NCBI RefSeq assembly: GCF_042666235.1
Contig: NZ_JBHTFQ010000003.1
Span: 310,001-374,000 of the forward strand
Reading direction: 5' to 3'
Source of the DNA: Halodurantibacterium daqingensis
GTDB taxonomy: Bacteria > Pseudomonadota > Alphaproteobacteria > Rhodobacterales > Rhodobacteraceae
Length of the DNA: 64,000 nt
A program made the translations under genes and the position numbers. Every line of letters starts with the position of its first letter. Position 1 is the first letter of the stretch. Shown here one piece after another: positions 49,735-59,013 of the stretch. The notes below the pieces were generated by a model that was given only the letters and a program-made list of their open reading frames with translations, ran no database searches and had not been told where the DNA came from.

Positions 49735-51245
49735 TGCATTGGGCATGGTGGCTTGTTCTGGCGGCGATTGCCTTCACGCTCGCCTCGATGCTGGCGCTCT
49801 GGTCCTTTGGCCGGTTCGCGCGCAAGGCCCGGGGCCTTGAGGCCTATTCGCTGCCGCCCGGCGAAGATACGGATCTTGACCGTCTGGCGCTGCCGGTGGT
49901 GGGTGCGCGGCCGGGGCAGACAGGGTTGGGGCTGGTCGTGGACAATCGCCGCGCTTTCGCCCTTCGCCTGGAGACGATCCGCCGCGCCGGGCGCAGCCTC
50001 GACATGCTCTATTACATCTGGCGCGATGATCTGACCGGCAGGCTGCTGATTCACGAGCTTCTGGCCGCTGCTGATCGCGGCGTGCGGGTACGCATCCTTC
50101 TGGATGACGTGAATACCCAGGGCTTTGACCGCGGCTATCTCGCATTGAACCGGCATCCGCTGGTCGAGGTGCGGGTGTTCAATCCGGTCCTGAACCGCCG
50201 CAACGCACTGCGTCGCGGGGCCGAGATGATCCTGGCACTGGTGCGCTATAACCGACGGATGCATTGCAAGTCGTGGATCGCCGATGCGCGGGTGGCGCTG
50301 GTGGGCGGGCGCAACATCGGCGACACCTATTTCGGCGCCACCCGGGCGCGGCGCCGGAATTCCCGTGACTCGGAGCTTGTGGTGATGGGCGAGGCCGTGG
50401 CCACGCTGCAGACCGGGTTCGACAGCTACTGGAATAGCCCGATGGCGCTGCCCATTGCCGCGCTCTGGCTGGGCTATGAGGCGGATCTGGGGCGCTATCG
50501 CCGGCGGCTTCAGGCGGGTGTCGATGCCGGCCGGGCGCGCGATTACCTGGCGCGCTTGCCTGCGGTGCCGGATCTGACGGCGGGCCTGCACTGGTCCGAT
50601 CAGGTGCGGGTGCTGATCGATCCGCCGGAAAAGGCGCAGGGCCAGCACCGGGAGCGCTGGATCACCCAGGCGCTGCGCCCGATGTTCGAACAGGCCACCA
50701 CCCGGGTGCGGATGGTGACGCCCTATTTCGTTCCGGGGCGCGAGGATGTGGGCTTTCTGCAGGGGCTTGCAGCGCGGGGCGTGCAGGTCGAGGTCATCAC
50801 CAACGCCCTTGCCGCAACCAATCATCTGGTCGTGCACGGTGCCTATCGCCGCTATCGCCGGCCGCTTCTGGAAAAGGGCGTCCGGATTTTCGAATTCGCG
50901 CCGCCCGATGATCAGGGGCGCCGGGGCGAGATGCTGCACGGCAAGGAATTCGTGGTCGATGGCAAGACGGGCTTCATCGGCTCGTTCAACTACGATCTGC
51001 GGTCGGCCTTTCTGAACACCGAAATGGGCATCCTGTTCGAGATCCCGGAACTTGTCGCCGAACTGGAAGGCGAGATCGACCGTGCAAGTGCCCCCGATCA
51101 GGCGTTCGACCTTTATCTGCAAGGCCGCTGGCTGCGCTGGCGCCTGCATGACGGCTCGGAACTGGGCCATGAACCCGATGCGACGGCCCTGCGCCGTGGG
51201 CTGTCATGGGTGATCGGGCATCTGCCGATCCACCGCTTTCTCTGA
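49734..51245 (+). CDS. Phospholipase D-like/cardiolipin synthase family protein
   Basis: 503-residue membrane protein with an N-terminal helix (WWLVLAAIAFTLASMLALW) and two HKD motifs: HCKSWIAD near 177, followed by ALVGGRNIGD, and HGKEFVVD near 402, followed by GFIGSFNYD. These form the single active site of PLD-superfamily enzymes, which can join phosphatidylglycerol molecules into cardiolipin or hydrolyse phosphodiesters. Translationally coupled to the EEP gene. Its 3' end overlaps the opposite-strand RHH gene by 42 bp. Confidence 0.9.
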   Translation: MHWAWWLVLAAIAFTLASMLALWSFGRFARKARGLEAYSLPPGEDTDLDRLALPVVGARPGQTGLGLVVDNRRAFALRLETIRRAGRSLDMLYYIWRDDLTGRLLIHELLAAADRGVRVRILLDDVNTQGFDRGYLALNRHPLVEVRVFNPVLNRRNALRRGAEMILALVRYNRRMHCKSWIADARVALVGGRNIGDTYFGATRARRRNSRDSELVVMGEAVATLQTGFDSYWNSPMALPIAALWLGYEADLGRYRRRLQAGVDAGRARDYLARLPAVPDLTAGLHWSDQVRVLIDPPEKAQGQHRERWITQALRPMFEQATTRVRMVTPYFVPGREDVGFLQGLAARGVQVEVITNALAATNHLVVHGAYRRYRRPLLEKGVRIFEFAPPDDQGRRGEMLHGKEFVVDGKTGFIGSFNYDLRSAFLNTEMGILFEIPELVAELEGEIDRASAPDQAFDLYLQGRWLRWRLHDGSELGHEPDATALRRGLSWVIGHLPIHRFL

Positions 51246-51461
51246 CAGCTGCCGGAAGTGGTGCAGCACATGCACCCGGATCGCCGACGCCAACCCGACT
51301 TCGGGCGGCCGCCCGGCATCGATCTCGGCGGCAAGGACGTTGATGGCGATGGCACGGTGGGCGGCGATGTCGCGGAATGCCTGCCAGAATTCGGGCTCGA
51401 GCGAGACGCTGGTGCGGTGGCCCCGAAGCGTCAGGGAATGCTTCTCGGGGCGGCGGCTCAT
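51204..51461 (-). CDS. Ribbon-helix-helix domain protein
   Basis: Small 85-residue protein. The N-terminal half has the RHH pattern: basic strand RRPEKHSLTLRGHRTSVSL, then helix LEPEFWQAFRDIAAHRAIAINVLAAEID. The match is to the Rhodobacterales/Rhizobiales RHH family that usually follows DUF4169. Its start overlaps the DUF4169 stop by four bases (51458-51461), so it belongs to the fumC transcript. DNA binding is predicted; its target is unknown. Confidence 0.85.
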   Translation of the reverse strand: MSRRPEKHSLTLRGHRTSVSLEPEFWQAFRDIAAHRAIAINVLAAEIDAGRPPEVGLASAIRVHVLHHFRQLSEKAVDRQMPDHP

Positions 51462-51658
51462 TCCGGGGTGTCCTGGGGGGTATCCGGATCGCGCCGATGT
51501 CCGTCCAGATGCGCGCGGGCCTTTTCGGCCCGCGCCGCGTCCTGTTCCCGCTCGGCCTTGCTCCGGCCGAAGCGGGCGGCGTTCTCGTCGCCGCGGGCCC
51601 GCTGCGCGGCACGTTCGCGCTGCTTGCGGGCCTGACGGAGATTGACGAGATCGCCCAT
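51458..51658 (-). CDS. DUF4169 family protein
   Basis: Very basic and helical 66-residue protein (GDLVNLRQARKQRERAAQRARGD at the start, then FGRSKAERE). This is the DUF4169 signature; function is unknown. It starts five bases after the fumC stop and overlaps the RHH gene, so fumC, DUF4169 and the RHH protein are one unit, a linkage common in this order. Confidence 0.85.
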   Translation of the reverse strand: MGDLVNLRQARKQRERAAQRARGDENAARFGRSKAEREQDAARAEKARAHLDGHRRDPDTPQDTPE

Positions 51659-51662
51659 GAGG

Positions 51663-53057
<1,395 letters not shown>

Positions 53058-53140
53058 GGGCAAGCCTCCTGGGAAGAACTGCGCATGTCATAGGGCGGTG
53101 CCAGGCCAAAAGCAATCGGTATGCGGCGGTATACGGCGGC

Positions 53141-53596
53141 TCAGCTCTTGCGGAACCGGTCCAGCCGCACGACCTCTCCGGCCGGGGGGGGCGGATCGTC
53201 GTCGGGCTGCTCGTCCTCGTCCTCTTCGTCGTCCTCGTCCGCCTCATGTGTCTCGAAGCGCAGGCCGAACTCCACCGAGGGATCGACAAAGGTGCGGATC
53301 GCGTCGAAGGGAATATACATCGGTTCGGGCTGGTCGCCGAAGTTGAGCGTCACCGCAAAGCCGTCGTCATCCACCTGCAGATTGTCGAACCAATGCTGAA
53401 GAACGATGGTCATCTCACCGGGATAGCGGTCGTGCAGCCAGTCGGCCAAGGCGACACCGGCATGATTGGTGTCGAAGGTGATGAAGAAGTGGTGCTCACC
53501 CGGCAATCCATGGCGCGCGACCGAGTCCAGAACCTGGCGTATGAGCCCACGCATCGCATGGTGCATCAGGTTTCCGTAATCGATCGTTCGCGGCAT
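53141..53596 (-). CDS. sspB: ClpXP adaptor protein SspB (alpha type)
   Basis: Homodimeric adaptor of 151 residues that tethers ssrA-tagged proteins to ClpX. The folded part (1-115) includes INYGNLMHHAM-like DYGNLMHHAMRGLIRQVLDSV, FFITFDTNHAGVALADWLHDRYPGEMTIVLQHWFDNLQV in broken strands, and YIPFDAIRTFVDPS. An acidic linker (DEDDEEDEDEQPDDDPPPP) then leads to the short ClpX-binding tail VVRLDRFRK. The tag RNA ssrA is 2.2 kb away. Confidence 0.92.
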   Translation of the reverse strand: MPRTIDYGNLMHHAMRGLIRQVLDSVARHGLPGEHHFFITFDTNHAGVALADWLHDRYPGEMTIVLQHWFDNLQVDDDGFAVTLNFGDQPEPMYIPFDAIRTFVDPSVEFGLRFETHEADEDDEEDEDEQPDDDPPPPAGEVVRLDRFRKS

Positions 53597-53718
53597 AGAC
53601 GTCCCCTCGGATTTTCGGCCAGCATAGGGGATTCGAGGGGGAAAGGAAGGGGCCGAGCGCGATTTTTCAGGTTGCCCAGGGTTGCGAAAACTCTGCCCCC
53701 GGTTGTGGCCCCCAAGGC

Positions 53719-54972
53719 TCAGACGCCCCCGGGCACCAGCGTCGCCGCAAGCCCCAGCGCCGCACAGAGCGCGAGTGCTGCGGGCAGGGACCAGTGGCGC
53801 CGCAGGATGACCCAGCCGGCAATCAGCGCCAGCGCCACCGTGACGGGATCAAGGGTGGTGACAACCGGCGCGATGACACGGACCGGGCCGAATCCGGCGC
53901 TGCCGACCTCGCCGAAGAACACATGCGCCGCAAACCAGAGCGAGAGATTCAGGATCACCCCCACCACTGCCGCCGTGATCGCCGAAAGCGCCCCCGTCAG
54001 GCGTGGACGGCTTGAGATCCAGCCAAGATAGGGCGCGCCGGCAAAGATCCACAGGAAGCAGGGCACGAAAGTCATCCAGAGCGCGATGATCGCCCCCGCG
54101 ATCCCAAGGCCGATGCCGCCGGCCTGGAAGGCGGCCAGATAGGCCACGAACTCGGTCACCAGGATCAGCGGCCCCGGCGTGGTTTCGGCAAGCCCCAACC
54201 CGTCCATCATCGCGGCGGTGGTCAGCCAGCCGTGATCGTTGACTACCGCCTGCGTCATGTAGGCCAGCACCGCATAGGCGCCGCCGAAGGTCACCACGGC
54301 AAGCTTGGCGAAGAACCAGCCGATCTGGGTGAGGATCCCGCCTTCCAGCAACGCCAGCAGCGCCAGCGGCACCAGCCAGATCGCCAGCCACAGCAGGATG
54401 GTGCTGCCGGTGCGCACGGGTTGCATCGGGGGCGGCGTGGACTGGTCGCCACGGCTGGTCAGGAACCCCCAGAGACCCGCCAGCGCGATGATGACGGGAA
54501 AGGGCAGGTGCAGCGCAAAGATCCCCAGAAAGGCAAGCCCCGCGATGATCCAGTGCGCACGCTGCTTCAGGGCGCGGCGCGACACCTTGAGCAGCGCCTC
54601 GATCACGATCACCACGACCGCCGCCTTGACGCCGAGAAACAGCGCCTGCACCAGCGGAACCTGCCCGAACAGCCCGTAGGCGATCGCCAGTGCCAGCACC
54701 ACGGCCGCGCCCGGCAGCACGAACAGCAGCCCGGCGATCAGGCCACCGCGGATGCCGTGCAGCTTCCATCCCGCATAGGTGGCAAGCTGCATCGCCTCGG
54801 GGCCGGGCAGCAGCATGCAGAAGGACAGCGCGCCCAGATATTCCTTCTCGCTCAGCCAGGGACGGTCTTCCACCAGTTCCCGATGCATGAGCGCGATCTG
54901 CGCTGCCGGCCCGCCGAAGGACAGAAGCCCGATGCGCGCAAAGACACGCGTGGCCTCGGCCTGGGTTGGCAT
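53719..54972 (-). CDS. chrA: Chromate efflux transporter (CHR family, ChrA)
   Basis: Two-domain CHR-type membrane protein of 417 residues with about ten or more helices. Each half carries the family block: FARIGLLSFGGPAAQIALMHRE and LPGPEAMQLATYAGWKLHG in the first half, FFAKLAVVTFGGAYAVLAYM and AETTPGPLILVTEFVAYL in the second. ATG 54972 is chosen, with AGGTGAC just upstream. It begins nine bases after the phytochelatin-synthase-like stop, so the two probably share a transcript. Specificity for chromate is by family. Confidence 0.88.
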   Translation of the reverse strand: MPTQAEATRVFARIGLLSFGGPAAQIALMHRELVEDRPWLSEKEYLGALSFCMLLPGPEAMQLATYAGWKLHGIRGGLIAGLLFVLPGAAVVLALAIAYGLFGQVPLVQALFLGVKAAVVVIVIEALLKVSRRALKQRAHWIIAGLAFLGIFALHLPFPVIIALAGLWGFLTSRGDQSTPPPMQPVRTGSTILLWLAIWLVPLALLALLEGGILTQIGWFFAKLAVVTFGGAYAVLAYMTQAVVNDHGWLTTAAMMDGLGLAETTPGPLILVTEFVAYLAAFQAGGIGLGIAGAIIALWMTFVPCFLWIFAGAPYLGWISSRPRLTGALSAITAAVVGVILNLSLWFAAHVFFGEVGSAGFGPVRVIAPVVTTLDPVTVALALIAGWVILRRHWSLPAALALCAALGLAATLVPGGV

Positions 54973-54981
54973 TGTCACCTG

Positions 54982-55746
54982 TCAGTCTCCGGTTTCTGCG
55001 GGATGAATATGCACCAGGCCGCCGGTTTCGCCGGCGAGAGGGCCGTGCACCTCCGGGGCCGGGCGCAGCATCGCGGCAAGAAGGGTCTCCGTCGCCGTCC
55101 AGTAGGGAATGTACCATTCGCGGTCAACTTCGAGGATCAGCACGCGTTCGCTGATCAGGTCATAGGCCCCGATCAGCGCCACATGCGGGCCATCCCAGTC
55201 GCCCGTCACGACGCCCTGGTTGTAATAGACCAGCAGCGCATCCTCGGCGCTGGCCTCGTTGGCCTCAAGCAGCGCGTGCAGGGCCGCGCGCGTGTCGTCG
55301 CTGTCATCGAGGGGACGGAACCGGGTGGCCTCGAGATGGTCAAGGCCAGTCGCGGCAAGTGCAGCGGCGGTATAGGTCAGCAGGTCATCGAAACGCACGC
55401 CATCGCCATCCTGGGCCGTTGCCCGGCGCCAGTCGTCGCTGTTCACCGCGTCCAGAAGGGCTTCCTGCGTCAGGATCGGGCTTTCGGCTTCGGCGGGCAG
55501 GCCGCGCAGGCCGTTGATCGCCGCCGTCACCGCTGCAAGCGAACAGGCGGAATCGGTGATCTGCGGTGCCACGAAGGCGGAAAAGGCCCAGTAATCTGCC
55601 GCCGGGGCCAGGCGAAGATAGGTGGTTTCCGCGGTCAGGGGCACAGCATCGGGCCCAAGCTTGGGCAGCGCCTCCTCGGCCTTGGCCATGGGGCCCAGAC
55701 CCATCAGCGCGATGGAAATCAGGGCAGGCGGCAGGCTCTGCGGCAT
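54982..55746 (-). CDS. Phytochelatin-synthase-like papain-fold peptidase, exported
   Basis: 254-residue protein with an N-terminal signal (cleavage likely after AKAEE or MAKA, near residue 23). It resembles prokaryotic phytochelatin-synthase-like proteins: candidate catalytic Cys68 in TDSACSLAAVTAAING, His188 in DGPHVALIGAYD and Asp208 in LILEVDREWYIPYW. Bacterial members hydrolyse glutathione to gamma-glutamylcysteine but make little phytochelatin. Here the enzyme should work in the periplasm. Paired with a chromate transporter, it may belong to a metal response. Confidence 0.72.
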   Translation of the reverse strand: MPQSLPPALISIALMGLGPMAKAEEALPKLGPDAVPLTAETTYLRLAPAADYWAFSAFVAPQITDSACSLAAVTAAINGLRGLPAEAESPILTQEALLDAVNSDDWRRATAQDGDGVRFDDLLTYTAAALAATGLDHLEATRFRPLDDSDDTRAALHALLEANEASAEDALLVYYNQGVVTGDWDGPHVALIGAYDLISERVLILEVDREWYIPYWTATETLLAAMLRPAPEVHGPLAGETGGLVHIHPAETGD

Positions 55747-55802
55747 CGGCGGATCCTTTCGTGCGGATGTGCGGCGATGCTACATGCCGTCCGTGACGAC
55801 GC

Positions 55803-56138
55803 AAGCGTTAATCAAGCAGGGAAAGTGCAGGCTTCTGTTGCCAGGTGCCTGCGGACCCCGCCTTACGCGGCTAAGCGCAAGGACTTAGTTTCGGCGACTG
55901 GAGCTGCTTACGCAGCCACAGCCATTGCCGGAGCACGGTTGTCATTGGCAACTGTACGTTTCGGACCGATAACGGTGGTACCTCACCGAGCAAAAGCTTA
56001 CCCCTTTAGACGTTCGTCGATCCTGTTTCGGCCCCAGTTTCCGCCAATGACGGGGAATTTGGTGGAGCCGCCGGGTACCGCCCCCGGGTCCGATCCGCTT
56101 ATTACGAGCGCGTTTATTGCCATAGTCCCCGAAAGGAC
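55803..56138 (-). ncRNA. ssrA: Transfer-messenger RNA, circularly permuted two-piece alpha type
   Basis: On the minus strand the acceptor piece comes first and ends in GGCTCCACCA (3' end at 56060), with T arm CCGGG-loop-CCCGG. After a short intervening sequence, the message piece starts at 56035 with GGGGCCGAAACAGG, whose first bases pair with GGCTCC to form the tRNA-like acceptor stem. The tag frame at 55908-55949 encodes ANDNRAPAMAVAA and a TAA. This is the permuted order known in alphaproteobacteria. The 3' end of the message piece is approximate. Confidence 0.93.
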
Positions 56139-56144
56139 AATCTG

Positions 56145-56173
56145 AATATACGCCCGCCCGCGCCGCGCTTCAA
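56145..56173 (-). promoter_or_regulatory. Promoter of ssrA
   Basis: On the minus strand TTGAAG (56168-56173), an exact 17-bp spacer and TATATT (56145-56150, five of six consensus bases) precede the acceptor piece. It is the best housekeeping-type promoter in the window, as expected for a strongly expressed stable RNA. Transcription would start near 56138. Confidence 0.7.
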
Positions 56174-56278
56174 GGGGCCCTGCGGGGCTTTGGCGGCGGG
56201 TCGGATCGGGCCGCTTCCGCAAGGGGTGAAAACCGCCTATCACGAGGGCCTGACACCCGCCGTAACCGGAGCCATCCC

Positions 56279-57511
56279 GTGACAAGCCTTGATACTGCCT
56301 TCGTCCGCGCCCAGTTCCCCGCCTTTTCCGAGCCTTCGCTGCAGGGCCAGGCGTTTTTTGAAAATGCCGGTGGTTCCTACACCTGCCGTCAGGTGATCGA
56401 CCGGCTGACCCGCTTTTACCGCGCGCGGAAAGTGCAGCCCTATGCGCCTTACGCGGCCTCGCAGGCTGGCGGCGCCGAGATGGACGAGGCGCGGGCGCGG
56501 CTCTCGGCCATGCTTGGCGTAGCCGGGGACGAATTGCATTTCGGCCCCTCGACCAGCGCCAATACCTATGTGCTGGCGCAGGCCTTCCGCGAACATCTGA
56601 AGGCGGGTGATGCAATCATCGTTACCAATCAGGACCACGAGGCGAACTCCGGTGCCTGGCGGCGCCTGGCCGCGGCGGGCATCGAGATCCGGGAATGGAA
56701 GATTGATCCGGTGACCGGCAGCCTTGATCCGCAGGCGCTTGCCACGCTGCTGGATGACCGGGTGCGGTTGGTGTGTTTCCCGCATTGTTCGAATGTGGTG
56801 GGGCAGGTGAACCCGGTGGCAGAGATCACGGCGCTGGTCCGCGCGGCCGGGGCGGTTTCCTGCGTGGACGGGGTAAGCTATGCCCCGCACGGTCTTCCCG
56901 ATGTCGCCGCGCTGGGCGCGGATATCTACCTTTTCTCGGCCTACAAGACCTATGGTCCCCATCAGGGGTTGATGGTGGTGCGTCGCGCACTGGCCGAGGC
57001 GCTGCCCAACCAGGGGCACCATTTCAACGGCACGGTGCTGACCAAACGTTTCACCCCGGCAGGCCCGGACCATGCGCAGATCGCGGCCTGCGCGGGCATG
57101 GCCGATTACTGGGATGCGCTGCACGATCATCACTTCGGCCGCTCGGCCGACGGGCCCGCCGCCCGTGCGGCCCGCGTGCATGACCTGTTGCGCGCGCATG
57201 AGACGCGGCTTCTGACGCCGCTGCTGGCCTATCTGGCCGGGCGCAACGATGTAACGCTGATCGGGCCGGCGGCGGCGGCCGAACGTGCGCCGACCGTCGC
57301 GCTTGTCCCGGTGCGCCAGGCGCCGCAGGATCTGGCCGAGGCACTTGGGCGCAAGGGGATCATGTGCGGCGGCGGGGATTTCTATGCCCAGAGGCCGCTG
57401 CAGGCGCTGGGGATCGATCCGGCGCGCGGCGTGCTGCGCCTGTCCTTCGTGCATTACACGGAAGAAGAAGAAGTTGACCGGCTGATCGCCGCACTAGATG
57501 AGGTGCTGTAG
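56279..57511 (+). CDS. Class V aminotransferase / cysteine-desulfurase-like protein
   Basis: PLP enzyme of 410 residues. The Schiff-base lysine is Lys223 in LFSAYKTYGPHQG, and Asp197 (CVDGVSYAPH) would bind the pyridine nitrogen. FFENAGGSYTCRQVI near the N-terminus and GPSTSANTY near 89 match the cysteine-desulfurase-like branch (VC1184 type) rather than IscS/SufS; the usual mobile-loop Cys region is replaced by IMCGGGDFYA. It starts with GTG, with CCGGAG upstream. It has no Fe-S assembly neighbours, so the reaction is not known. Confidence 0.82.
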   Translation: MTSLDTAFVRAQFPAFSEPSLQGQAFFENAGGSYTCRQVIDRLTRFYRARKVQPYAPYAASQAGGAEMDEARARLSAMLGVAGDELHFGPSTSANTYVLAQAFREHLKAGDAIIVTNQDHEANSGAWRRLAAAGIEIREWKIDPVTGSLDPQALATLLDDRVRLVCFPHCSNVVGQVNPVAEITALVRAAGAVSCVDGVSYAPHGLPDVAALGADIYLFSAYKTYGPHQGLMVVRRALAEALPNQGHHFNGTVLTKRFTPAGPDHAQIAACAGMADYWDALHDHHFGRSADGPAARAARVHDLLRAHETRLLTPLLAYLAGRNDVTLIGPAAAAERAPTVALVPVRQAPQDLAEALGRKGIMCGGGDFYAQRPLQALGIDPARGVLRLSFVHYTEEEEVDRLIAALDEVL

Positions 57512-57544
57512 GGCCCGCAGGGGGCCCTGAACAAGCGGACCCTC

Positions 57545-58957
57545 ATGAACGATACCCCGGTTCTTTACTGGTTGAGGCGCGATCTGCGCCTTGCCGACAA
57601 CCCCGCCCTTGTGGCCGCCGCCGCGGATGGCCGCCCCGTGATTCCGGTGTTCATTCTGGACCCCGAAACCGAAACGCTGGGCGCTGCTGCCCGCTGGCGG
57701 CTTGGGCTTGGTCTGGCCGCACTTGATGCCAGCCTGCGCCAGTTGCAAAGCCGGATCGTGTTCCGGCGTGGACCGGCGCTGACGGTGCTTTCGGATCTGA
57801 TCTCGGAAACCGGTGCCGGCGCGGTGCACTGGAACCGCAGCTATGACCCGGCGGCACGGGCGCGCGATCAGGCGGTCAAGGCAGCGTTGCGCGCCCGGGG
57901 CCTGCAGGCCGAAAGCCACAACAGCCATCTTCTGTTCGAGCCCTGGACGGTGGAAACCGGCACGGGCGGGTTCTATCGCGTCTATTCCCCGTTCTGGCGC
58001 GCGGTCAAGGACCGGCCGGTGCCCGCGCCGCTGGCCCCGCCCGCGGCGCTTCGGTCACCTGCCGCATGGCCTGTCTCGGCGCGGCTCGAGGATTGGCGGC
58101 TGGGCGAGGCGATGAACCGGGGCGCCGATGTTGTGGCGCAACATGTTCATGTCGGCGAGGATCGGGCCCTTGCACGGCGCGATCTTTTCCTTGAACGCGC
58201 TGTCGGCCCCTACCGGGACCGGCGGGATTATCCGGGCGAACCGGCAACCTCGGGCCTTTCCGAGAACCTCACCTATGGCGAGATCGGCCCGCGCCAGATC
58301 TGGCATGCGGCAATGCGCGCACGCCATGAAGGGGCACCCGGGGCCGAGCATTTCCTCAAGGAGCTGGTCTGGCGCGAATTTGCCTATCATCTCATGTTCC
58401 ACACGCCGCATCTGCTTGAACGGAACTGGCGAGAGGAATGGGACGGCTTTCCTTGGCAGGGCGACAATGAGGCCGCCCGGCGGTGGCGGCAGGGCATGAC
58501 CGGGGTGCCCTTTGTCGATGCCGCCATGCGCGAGCTGTATGTAACCGGCACGATGCACAATCGCGCGCGGATGATCGCGGCCTCCTATCTGACCAAGCAC
58601 CTGATGACCGACTGGCGCATCGGTCTGGACTGGTTCGCCGACTGCCTGATTGACTGGGACCCGGCCTCGAATGCGCTGGGCTGGCAGTGGGTGGCGGGAT
58701 CAGGGCCCGATGCCGCGCCCTATTTCCGTATCTTCAACCCCGATACCCAGGCGCAGAAGTTCGACGCCGACGAAGCCTATCGCCGGCGCTTTCTGGCCGA
58801 ACTGTCCCCCAGCCCCGGGCGGGATGCGCTGGATTTCTTCCGGGCGGTGCCGCGCAGCTGGGGCCTTGATCCGGCGCGGCCCTATCCTCGCCCGGTCGTG
58901 GCGCTGGACGCAGGACGCGCCCGGGCGCTTGCCGCCTATGAGGCGCGGCGGCCATGA
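57545..58957 (+). CDS. phrB: Deoxyribodipyrimidine photo-lyase
   Basis: Light-driven repair enzyme for cyclobutane pyrimidine dimers; 470 residues. The N-terminal Rossmann antenna domain opens with VLYWLRRDLRLADNPAL. The FAD domain contains ENLTYGEIGPRQIWHA, ELVWREFAYHLMFH, MTGVPFVDAAMRELYVTG and NRARMIAASYLTKHLMTDWRIG with its flavin-binding Arg/Asp/Trp residues, then GWQWVAGSGPDAAPYFRIFNP. Length is normal. The downstream lipid methyltransferase gene starts within or just after its stop. Confidence 0.95.
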   Translation: MNDTPVLYWLRRDLRLADNPALVAAAADGRPVIPVFILDPETETLGAAARWRLGLGLAALDASLRQLQSRIVFRRGPALTVLSDLISETGAGAVHWNRSYDPAARARDQAVKAALRARGLQAESHNSHLLFEPWTVETGTGGFYRVYSPFWRAVKDRPVPAPLAPPAALRSPAAWPVSARLEDWRLGEAMNRGADVVAQHVHVGEDRALARRDLFLERAVGPYRDRRDYPGEPATSGLSENLTYGEIGPRQIWHAAMRARHEGAPGAEHFLKELVWREFAYHLMFHTPHLLERNWREEWDGFPWQGDNEAARRWRQGMTGVPFVDAAMRELYVTGTMHNRARMIAASYLTKHLMTDWRIGLDWFADCLIDWDPASNALGWQWVAGSGPDAAPYFRIFNPDTQAQKFDADEAYRRRFLAELSPSPGRDALDFFRAVPRSWGLDPARPYPRPVVALDAGRARALAAYEARRP

Positions 58958-59013
58958 AGGACTTGAGCACGGATGCACGATCTGGAAAACTGGGCCAAAA
59001 GCCGGGGGGGTTC

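Noticed and set aside
46990..49746. Open frame of about 918 codons antisense to the ABC-F and EEP genes
   Set aside because: Same cause: it mirrors the sense codon pattern, crosses gene boundaries and shows no family similarity.
58954..59013. Earlier start of the CFA synthase gene overlapping the photolyase stop
   Set aside because: The ATGA overlap is attractive, but the 20 extra codons have A/T-rich third positions unlike the rest, while ATG 59014 has a G-rich ribosome site.
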